Assembly: GCA_947480015.1 (NCBI GenBank) | Contig: CANKBS010000008.1 | Location: forward strand, 1-64,000 | Source of the DNA: Sphingobacteriaceae bacterium | Lineage (GTDB): Bacteria > Bacteroidota > Bacteroidia > B-17B0 > Aurantibacillaceae | Direction: 5' to 3' | Length of the DNA: 64,000 bases | In this document: one piece after another, positions 9,691 to 16,771 of the stretch | How positions within the stretch are numbered: the first letter of the stretch is position 1 | How the letters are laid out: each line of letters begins with the position of its first letter | The notes under the pieces: generated by a model | What the model was told of the DNA's origin: nothing | The model's input: the letters and a program-made list of their open reading frames with translations, nothing else | Database searches by the model: none | Translations under genes and position numbers: made by a program

Positions 9691-9794
9691 TAATTTAATC
9701 AAAACCAGTTGGGTTAACATGGAAATAGGCAAAATTGAATTCCTTAAATTTTAGGCAAGTCTAGCATAATTTAACATTAGTACTTTTAAACTTA

Positions 9795-9824
9795 AAAGGT
9801 ATGAAGCAAAACTTCATACCTTTG
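9795..9824. promoter_or_regulatory. Hairpin overlapping a TAnnTTTG -10 box
   Basis: A 12-bp perfect inverted repeat (9795-9806 with 9812-9823, loop 5 nt) lies between clpB and the ABC gene. Its right arm contains TACCTTTG (9817-9824), a good Bacteroidota -10 element 25 bases before the ABC start. There is little T tract, so it could be a clpB 3' hairpin, an operator, or both. Confidence 0.5.
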
Positions 9825-9849
9825 TTGCTTCCAAAAATTTTAAAAAAAC

Positions 9850-11634
9850 ATGAAGGTACTTTTAAGCTATTTAAAACAACATAAACAATTACTCATCATT
9901 GCGCTTATTCTGGCAAGTATCAATCAGTGTTTTTCGCTCTGTGATTCGATTATTACCGGTAAGCTCATTAATAAATTTTCAATGCCTCATAGTGAGGAAG
10001 GCAGTTCTTATTACTGGCACACCGGTGATACCCTGAACCAATTCATTAAAAGTATTTTATTTTTCCTGGGTCTCTCTATTGGCGCCGCAATGATGTCGCG
10101 TATTGCCAAAAACTTTCAGGATTATTTTACCAATATTGTCATTCAACGAACCGGCGCTCAAATGTATACCGATGGCATTAAAAAGGCCTTATCGCTGCCC
10201 TACAAGGATTTTGAAGACCAACGCAGCGGTGAAACTTTGGGTAAATTACAAAAGGTAAAATCCGACACTGAAAAATTTGTCAATCTCTTTATCTCTCTCA
10301 TTTTTCAATCCATCATTGGCCTCGTGTTTGTGATCATTTACGCCATGAACATTCATCCCCTGCTCGGTCCACTCTACTTGGCAACTGTACCCATCATTGC
10401 CAGCATCTCATCATTTTTAGGTAAAAAAATAAAAATCGTTTCAACGCAAATTCTTGGTGAAACAACTGCATTGGCCGGTGCTACCACCGAATCCTTACGC
10501 AATATCGAACTGGTTAAAAGTTTAGGTTTAATTGAACAGGAAGAAAAACGGTTAAATTCAACCACCTTAAAAATTTTAAGTCTTGAACTCAAAAAAGTGC
10601 GCTTTATCCGCTCCCTGAGCTTTATTCAAGGTACCACCGTGCATTTGGTTAGAACCGCCTTGGTATTTAGTCTGTATTGTTTTGTGTTTAATGGGGTCAT
10701 TAAAATTGGCGACATGATCACCTTGATGTTCTTCTCCTTCTTTATTTTTAATCCCTTGCAGGAATTAGGAAATGTGATTGCGGTGTTTAATGAAACCAAA
10801 GTAAGCATGGATAATTTCGCTAAACTCATGCACTCCTCTTCGGAAGAAGTGCCTGAATCGCCTTCGCATTTGGGCGAAATTAATGAAGTGGATTTTAAAA
10901 ATTTATCGTTCGGACACAGCACCGCTATGGGTTATGCCGTAAAAAACATTAACATTCACATAAAAGCCGGCGAAACCATTGCCTTTGTTGGTCCGAGTGG
11001 TAGTGGTAAAACTACTTTAGTAAAATTATTACTCGGACTCTATAAACCCAATATAGGGCAAGTATTGTACAATAACATCGAATCGACCCAAATTAATTTA
11101 ACGGAGTTACGCATGCAATTGGGTTTGGTGTCGCAAGATTCTCAATTATTTAGCGGCACCATTCGCGATAATTTATTGTTTGTGAAACCAAATGCTAATG
11201 ATGCTGAATTGTTGGAAGTACTGCGCAAAGCGGCCTGTGACAATTTACTGTCACGCGCCTCAAATGGCATCTTAACCACTATTGGCGAAGGCGGCATTAA
11301 ATTAAGTGGTGGCGAAAAGCAACGTATCTCCATAGCACGTGCCCTGTTGAGAAACCCTAAACTGCTTATTTTTGATGAAGCTACCTCGGCATTAGATTCT
11401 ATCACCGAAGAGGAAATTTCTGAAACTATACGCGCTTTAAGTGCCAGCAAATCACAGATTACTATTTTAATTGCGCACCGTTTATCCACCATTATGCACG
11501 CCGATAAAATTTTTGTTTTAGAGCAAGGTGAAATGATTGAACAAGGTAAACATGCCGATCTCTTAGCTGAAAAAGGCTTATACTATGCCATGTGGAGACA
11601 ACAAATTGGTGAGCGTAAAAAAGAATTTGTTTAA
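9850..11634 (+). CDS. ABC exporter, fused membrane and ATPase domains
   Basis: A 594-residue half-transporter. The first 320 residues form a six-helix exporter-type membrane domain; the remainder is the nucleotide-binding domain with Walker A at residues 381-388 (GPSGSGKT), Q-loop near SQDSQLF, signature LSGGE at 485-489, Walker B ending D509-E510, and the H-loop in IAHRLST. It would work as a homodimer in the inner membrane, like MsbA-type lipid or drug exporters. The substrate is not deducible. It is transcribed alone, behind a possible promoter-overlapping hairpin. Confidence 0.92.
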   Translation: MKVLLSYLKQHKQLLIIALILASINQCFSLCDSIITGKLINKFSMPHSEEGSSYYWHTGDTLNQFIKSILFFLGLSIGAAMMSRIAKNFQDYFTNIVIQRTGAQMYTDGIKKALSLPYKDFEDQRSGETLGKLQKVKSDTEKFVNLFISLIFQSIIGLVFVIIYAMNIHPLLGPLYLATVPIIASISSFLGKKIKIVSTQILGETTALAGATTESLRNIELVKSLGLIEQEEKRLNSTTLKILSLELKKVRFIRSLSFIQGTTVHLVRTALVFSLYCFVFNGVIKIGDMITLMFFSFFIFNPLQELGNVIAVFNETKVSMDNFAKLMHSSSEEVPESPSHLGEINEVDFKNLSFGHSTAMGYAVKNINIHIKAGETIAFVGPSGSGKTTLVKLLLGLYKPNIGQVLYNNIESTQINLTELRMQLGLVSQDSQLFSGTIRDNLLFVKPNANDAELLEVLRKAACDNLLSRASNGILTTIGEGGIKLSGGEKQRISIARALLRNPKLLIFDEATSALDSITEEEISETIRALSASKSQITILIAHRLSTIMHADKIFVLEQGEMIEQGKHADLLAEKGLYYAMWRQQIGERKKEFV

Positions 11635-11655
11635 GAAAATTATATTTCTAGAGAT

Positions 11656-12951
11656 TTAGGGTGTGATCTTTATGCCGCCTACAATAACATTGTAGCGATA
11701 ATTAAACTTCTGTGGGTTTTCAACCTTATTTTCCAATTGATACAGGGCATACAAACCCAAGTGTTTGCTTAGGGTGAATGAAGTAAGTATCGACCAGCGA
11801 TTTTGAGTAAGATCGGACGAATTATTTACGAGATAAGCGTTTTCTTCAATAATGTTGTCGTTTTTATTTGAAAAATAACTCAACTTAAAAGACAGCTTTG
11901 TTAGTGGTTGCACATAAATAAAAGGAGCATAAGCCATATTGGTAATAGAATAAAAATTGCTCGTGTGCAAATAAGCCGTAGCAGCCAAAACGAGTTTGCT
12001 GTTTCCAAATACTGAATAAGAAGCAAAACCGGAATGTATGTACTGTGTTTGACCTAACATATTTGAATAAGTGTTTCCAAAAGTGAAAACAAATTTTCCC
12101 GAGGCTTTTTGAATAGCCAATGCTGCTACCATGTGATTATTTGTAGTAGCCGTTGTTTGAACAATGGGTCTGGGTGGTGGTGGCATACCCGGAGGTGGTT
12201 GAGTATTGGTGGTGGTAGAAGTAAGATTGTTGTGGATGAAATGAAATGCCGGTGAAATTAGCCAGCCGTTTTTTAATGGAACAGCCGCTTTGACATAATA
12301 CTGCATTTGTTTAAGAACGCTTACAAAATTGTCCTGACCAATGGTATAACCAGTGGTCTGACCAAAATAGGTGAGTCCGTGAAATAATGAAAATCGGTTT
12401 GCAATACTATGACTTAAACCGATTTGGGCATAAGTGGCAGGATTAAAATAAGTTGAACTTTTGTGTGTATTCTTATCATAATAATAAGCACTATCCGTAA
12501 TTTTTGTACCACCTTCCAGCATCATAAAATTCAAATCAGATGGATGACTGGTTTTTGTTTTTTCACTCAGTTCATGACTAAACCTTTTGCTTAACCAGCG
12601 GGCATCCTCTGTTCGTCCCATATACACATAACAATAAAATAAATACTCTTGTGCCAATTCATCCTGCGAAGAAAAAATCAAGGCCTTCCTGAATTGATTT
12701 TCCGCTAAGGCATAATTCGTTTGCTCAAAATAAGCGATGCCAATACGCATGCGCAAATAAAAATAATCCACATCATTTAGTAGTGCATCATTCACTGTAA
12801 GGATCAATGCTTTCCAATTCCCCTCACTGTAATGCTTATACGACTGAGCCTCTATTTCAGCCGTTGTTAAAGGCGCCTGGGCTAATACGCTACCACCTCG
12901 TATCAAAAGAGCAAAAAGCACAGAGTATTTTATAGATGACAACAAACGCAT
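11656..12951 (-). CDS. TPR-containing outer-membrane beta-barrel protein (YaiO-like)
   Basis: A 431-residue protein with a signal peptide ending SVLAQ. Residues about 25-130 hold two or three TPR-like helix pairs (for example AYFEQTNYALAENQFRKAL). From about residue 150 the sequence alternates polar and aromatic residues as in a transmembrane beta-barrel and ends with the strand VIVGGIKITP. A Pro-rich loop lies at about residues 255-265. The arrangement resembles YaiO-family barrels of Bacteroidota; that family name is my inference. It is the last gene of a minus-strand set, 44 bases behind the small TPR gene and downstream of the urea-transporter/M23 fusion. Confidence 0.68.
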   Translation of the reverse strand: MRLLSSIKYSVLFALLIRGGSVLAQAPLTTAEIEAQSYKHYSEGNWKALILTVNDALLNDVDYFYLRMRIGIAYFEQTNYALAENQFRKALIFSSQDELAQEYLFYCYVYMGRTEDARWLSKRFSHELSEKTKTSHPSDLNFMMLEGGTKITDSAYYYDKNTHKSSTYFNPATYAQIGLSHSIANRFSLFHGLTYFGQTTGYTIGQDNFVSVLKQMQYYVKAAVPLKNGWLISPAFHFIHNNLTSTTTNTQPPPGMPPPPRPIVQTTATTNNHMVAALAIQKASGKFVFTFGNTYSNMLGQTQYIHSGFASYSVFGNSKLVLAATAYLHTSNFYSITNMAYAPFIYVQPLTKLSFKLSYFSNKNDNIIEENAYLVNNSSDLTQNRWSILTSFTLSKHLGLYALYQLENKVENPQKFNYRYNVIVGGIKITP

Positions 12952-12995
12952 TGGTTTTAGTATGAATAAGTTAGGAAACTAGTTTGCGTTTGTAC

Positions 12996-13601
12996 TTACT
13001 TAATCATACTTAAACCTTCAAGAGCCGATTTGTCATTAGGACTGTATAATAAGGTTTTATTAAATAAAATACTGGCCTCGTTTTTATTACCCAAAAAATA
13101 ATTGGTCCATGCACTCATTAATAAGCTGTTATAATTAAAAGGTGCCAGATTTAAAGAAACATCAAAGTGTTTTTTTGCCGAAAAGTAATCTTTACGGTAA
13201 TAATAAATCATACCCAAATTATAATTGGCTGTGCTGTTCTTAGGATCGAGTTTTAGAATGGCGAAATACGTTTTTTCAATTTCCGTCCAGTTTTCCATTT
13301 TGGTTAAGGGGTAAATAATGGCCCATTTAGGCTCTGTTGCTGCCGGCATGAGGGCTGCTGCTTTTTGATAATAACTAAGCGATTCCTTGTTTTTGCCGAC
13401 CATATAATATAACCAACCCAAACGCAAATTCATTTCATAAGAACCTTCCGTATACACGGTGTTGAATGATGTAATAGCCGCATCATATTTTTGAATGGCC
13501 TCGTAATCATATGACTGACTAAACGCACTAATTAACTCCTTATTCTGAGCGCTGAGATTTATGCTGATAATTCCGATGACTAAAACGATGACTGATTTCA
13601 T
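12996..13601 (-). CDS. Exported TPR protein, 201 aa
   Basis: The start is taken at the ATG at 13601, which gives a clean signal peptide (MKSVIVLVIGIISINLSAQ); a longer in-frame extension to 13676 would overlap the upstream gene and hide the signal. The mature part has about five TPR units, with signatures LRLGWLYYMVGK, NYNLGMIYYYRKDY and AWTNYFLGN. It is clearly homologous to each half of the 403-residue TPR protein at 22218-23429. It sits between the urea-transporter/M23 fusion and the barrel protein. A periplasmic scaffold role is likely but unproven. Confidence 0.82.
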   Translation of the reverse strand: MKSVIVLVIGIISINLSAQNKELISAFSQSYDYEAIQKYDAAITSFNTVYTEGSYEMNLRLGWLYYMVGKNKESLSYYQKAAALMPAATEPKWAIIYPLTKMENWTEIEKTYFAILKLDPKNSTANYNLGMIYYYRKDYFSAKKHFDVSLNLAPFNYNSLLMSAWTNYFLGNKNEASILFNKTLLYSPNDKSALEGLSMIK

Positions 13602-13647
13602 AATTATTTTTTTGTGTGTTGATTGGATTATAACTACTAGTTGTGGT

Positions 13648-15858
13648 TTAAAGAAGATTAAAAAGATAAGTTTCACTTCGGTTTTTATGATGAATACTGA
13701 ATCGATTGAGCTTATGTTCTTTTAGTTCTAACTCAAAATTTATTTTTTTAAAACCGTAGTTCATCAATTTAGCTTCTACTTCCGAGCGAATGATAAGTTG
13801 TTGCGGAGCATACTGATTATCAGCATAAGTAAATACCGAACTGTAATTGGCTTTGGTAAATAAATAAAACGGTGCTAAAAAATCTTGAAAAAACTGTACC
13901 GGTTTATTACTAAAATGTATAAGCGGTACCTTATCCGTTACGGTGAGCGATTCATAATATCCCAACAACTGCCGGTAAGCAGCCAAATAAAACTGAAATA
14001 AAACTGAATCATGATCACCTTCAAAATCGGTGAAATACAACATCACCCCATCATTCACAAAATAAGCGTACGAGCGACTTTGAGCACAGTAGAGATACTT
14101 ACGGTTATATGCATCTGTAAACACTTCCCATAAAATGCTTGCAGAAGTTATTTCATTTTTTAATCCCAGTTTTTGCCCAGGTATAAAGGCAAAAGCGATG
14201 CTCAGTAACTCATTTACTTGAACATTTGAAATAAAACTTCCTTCTTGAGGCACTTCCGAAATACGTAGTGCTTTTTCATTGCCCTTGCGTTCAATAAAAT
14301 AAGAAACTGGATAAGCCAAGGTTTTTTCACCAATAACCGGATTGGTCTGAAACTGAAAATGGATGTGTGGCTCCGGTGAACGTCCTGAATTACCGCAGGT
14401 TGCCAGATAAGTGCCTTTGTAAACATATTGTCCCACAAATACAGCAAAGGAATCTTTTTTAACATGACTAATTTGTGAATACAAACCATTGAGGTGATTC
14501 AAAATAATGGTGTTTCCCCAATTGTAATCGGTATTCACTTCTCCCACATCGTTTTCTTCTACATTATTGATGATGTCGTAAACATAAGCATCGAAAGGAG
14601 CCAAAATTTCTTTGTTATAACAATAAAAATCCTCCCGCGAAAACCCTTCGCTCACATGTGTCGGCTCACGATAGGTATTCCCTTTAGAATCCACGATCAC
14701 AAAATCCAAGGCTTTACTCCAACCACCCAAATGGGTAATTTTGCCATCGTAACCTTGACTCACCTGCCACTCCCCAAAAAAAGGCAATGAGATTTTATAC
14801 AAATGTTCGTTCTTAAATCGTTGCAAGGAATTTAAATACTTGTAAATCGTTTTTTCAGCAGAAAAATATTGAATAGTCACCAATTGTAAATACCGTTGAA
14901 AAAAACGCTGATTTAGGGTGAACAAAAATGCGGTACAAACCATACTGAAAGAAAGGGAGTAGGCTCGTAACTGAAAAACGCCAACAATTTTACCTAAGGA
15001 CACTAAAACAAGCATTAGTACAGGAATTAAGATGACAACGGTGAGATAGCTGTAGGTATTTGGAATAAGAAAAAAACATCCAATGGCAATGGCCAAAAAA
15101 ATAAAATTGGCGCCTTGCAAATTATAATTCAGGTCGTTTACATCGGCACCAAACATGGAGTAAAACAAATACGCCAAAACAAAACCAATCACACTTAATG
15201 AAAAGGCTATGCGTGAAAAATACAACAGGCCAAACGCAATAAACATTCCACCTAAAACCGAGCTTTGAAAAAAGGTACCTGCTAAGGTTTTAAAATAATT
15301 TAGTGCAAAAGGAAATATACGAAGATTATCGGCGCTGTGTACCATATGATACCACCAATAGGAATCATTACGAGCCGCTTCATTAATCACATAAATATGA
15401 TTTTCATCGGGAAGAATACGGGTAAAATTAGAGGCGGCTAACGATACAATCCAATAGGTGATAATAAAGGGAAAAGACAAAAAGGGCAATTGGTACATGG
15501 CAAGTAAACCCTTCAACCAAACAGTCATTAACAGGAGCACCAAAACCGCACTTAAAAATAATAACACAAATGAAAAATTAAAACTAAAGTCATAAGCCAT
15601 GGCCAGTCCCAGAAACAAGGCGTTAAATCCAAAAAGTCCTCCTTTAATCTCCTCGCGGTTAAACCCAACGAAATAGGCTGAAAGATTAATCAAAACGATG
15701 GCTAATAAACCCATCAAACCCAAATAAGGAGAAAAAAAGGTAACCAGCAAAATAATGAAAGCAAATACCGGGTCGAGCGAAAAGAACATCAAACTATAAC
15801 TGTTTAAGATACACTGAAACCAGTAATTTTCTTTCGCCTTTGTTAACAGATCTTTCAA
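13648..15858 (-). CDS. Urea-transporter domain fused to M23 metallopeptidase
   Basis: A 736-residue protein. Residues about 15-330 carry roughly ten hydrophobic helices with motifs of the urea transporter family, for example GLMGLLAIVLINL and GGLFGFNALFLGLAMA. Residues about 360-540 form an M23 (lysostaphin-type) peptidase domain; the zinc ligands appear as H376, D385 (in SKALDF) and the HxH pair H498/H500 (in PEPHIHF), with GNSGRSP before it. The last 190 residues are unassigned. The start is a TTG at 15858, because no ATG precedes the conserved N-terminus; an ATG at 15789 would cut the first helix region. Orientation suggests one transcript with the two genes behind it. Coupling of a channel to a wall peptidase is inferred to be periplasmic. 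Confidence 0.8.
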   Translation of the reverse strand: MKDLLTKAKENYWFQCILNSYSLMFFSLDPVFAFIILLVTFFSPYLGLMGLLAIVLINLSAYFVGFNREEIKGGLFGFNALFLGLAMAYDFSFNFSFVLLFLSAVLVLLLMTVWLKGLLAMYQLPFLSFPFIITYWIVSLAASNFTRILPDENHIYVINEAARNDSYWWYHMVHSADNLRIFPFALNYFKTLAGTFFQSSVLGGMFIAFGLLYFSRIAFSLSVIGFVLAYLFYSMFGADVNDLNYNLQGANFIFLAIAIGCFFLIPNTYSYLTVVILIPVLMLVLVSLGKIVGVFQLRAYSLSFSMVCTAFLFTLNQRFFQRYLQLVTIQYFSAEKTIYKYLNSLQRFKNEHLYKISLPFFGEWQVSQGYDGKITHLGGWSKALDFVIVDSKGNTYREPTHVSEGFSREDFYCYNKEILAPFDAYVYDIINNVEENDVGEVNTDYNWGNTIILNHLNGLYSQISHVKKDSFAVFVGQYVYKGTYLATCGNSGRSPEPHIHFQFQTNPVIGEKTLAYPVSYFIERKGNEKALRISEVPQEGSFISNVQVNELLSIAFAFIPGQKLGLKNEITSASILWEVFTDAYNRKYLYCAQSRSYAYFVNDGVMLYFTDFEGDHDSVLFQFYLAAYRQLLGYYESLTVTDKVPLIHFSNKPVQFFQDFLAPFYLFTKANYSSVFTYADNQYAPQQLIIRSEVEAKLMNYGFKKINFELELKEHKLNRFSIHHKNRSETYLFNLL

Positions 15859-16321
15859 TTTTTCTTTAGTTAGAAATTCTAAGTTTTTTAAGCTTTGAAT
15901 TAACCTATAAATTTATCCTTTTATTTTTAACAATGCAGTTAAATGTTTTTATTGCAAAAATCCTTCTACCCCGTATAACTTCAATAATCACCTTATGATC
16001 TAATTTCTAGGTATTTAGACGGGTAACAGACTAAAATCCTTCTCGTTTATACCTTTATTTTAAAAAGAGTTCCAGTATGCTGTATAATTAGCTGCAGCCA
16101 TTCACTTTCAGCTCTTTTTAATTTCTTATTGATAAAAATCATTACTTTAAATCCATCAGAAGGATTTACGTCTAAAAGACGTCTAATAAACCGCCAACAG
16201 CGCTTAGCGACCAATAGACAAATTTATTTTTTCTTCGACACCGATTTGTTTACATGACCTGGCTGCTAAGCTGATTTATGCAGCTTTTTTTGTTACATTT
16301 AGTTCGAAATTATAAACACCT
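15859..16321. other. Divergent intergenic region with several inverted repeats
   Basis: This 463-bp stretch has no convincing coding frame. It contains TAAAAAGAG (16061-16069) with its complement at 16112-16120, the palindrome ACGTCTAAAAGACGT (16168-16182), and a terminator-like hairpin at 16268-16291. TACCTTTA at 16050-16057 could be a -10 box for a short transcript. TACATTTA at 16294-16301 is a candidate -10 box for the VOC operon. Confidence 0.5.
16268..16291 (+). terminator. Terminator-like hairpin before the VOC operon
   Basis: AAGCTG (16268-16273) pairs with CAGCTT (16281-16286) around a 7-nt loop, followed by a T run. No plus-strand gene precedes it, so it ends an unannotated short transcript or works as an attenuator. 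Confidence 0.5.
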
Positions 16322-16759
16322 ATGGGTTCTACAGTTAATTTAAAGAGCAAAATTCGGGAAGCAAACCTTTTAAAATTGAAGCAAAAAACGATTTTTAAAA
16401 ATTTTGTAACCTGGTTTGAAATCCCTGCCTACAATCATTACCGCTCTGTTGCCTTTTTTAATTACATCTATGGCATCGAAATTACCAGCGTTGAAATTAA
16501 TGGCCTTGCCATGGGTTTTTTCCCTGCAGAAAGCGGAATTGGTGGCGCCATTGTAACCGGACCGGGCTGTGTACCTAGCGAAATTGGTCCGCTTATTTAT
16601 TTAAACGGTGGTGAAGATTTGAACATGGTTTTATCAAAAGTGAACGAAGCGGGTGGACGCGTGGTGATGGAAAAAACATACATCAGCGATGCGGCTGGTT
16701 ACTTCGCCCTATTCATCGATTCGGAAGGTAACCGTTTGGCACTTCATTCTAAATACTAA
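16322..16759 (+). CDS. VOC-family (glyoxalase-like) protein
   Basis: A 145-residue protein with a single vicinal-oxygen-chelate module. The pattern WFEIPAYNHYRSVAFFNYIYG at about residues 36-56 is the classic first beta-alpha-beta unit, and DAAGYFALFIDSEGN near the C-terminus is the second; the rest matches the family's length. Unlike many VOC proteins it has about 30 extra basic residues at the N-terminus. VOC enzymes bind a metal and act on varied small molecules. It starts the tight operon with the PLP decarboxylase (gap 12 bases), which suggests it acts on or detoxifies a product of that pathway. The reaction is unknown. Confidence 0.8.
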   Translation: MGSTVNLKSKIREANLLKLKQKTIFKNFVTWFEIPAYNHYRSVAFFNYIYGIEITSVEINGLAMGFFPAESGIGGAIVTGPGCVPSEIGPLIYLNGGEDLNMVLSKVNEAGGRVVMEKTYISDAAGYFALFIDSEGNRLALHSKY

Positions 16760-16771
16760 TTTTTAAAGGGT

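Noticed and set aside
13602-13676. Longer N-terminus of the small TPR protein
   Set aside because: It overlaps the preceding gene end and places extra hydrophobic residues before a good signal peptide at 13601.
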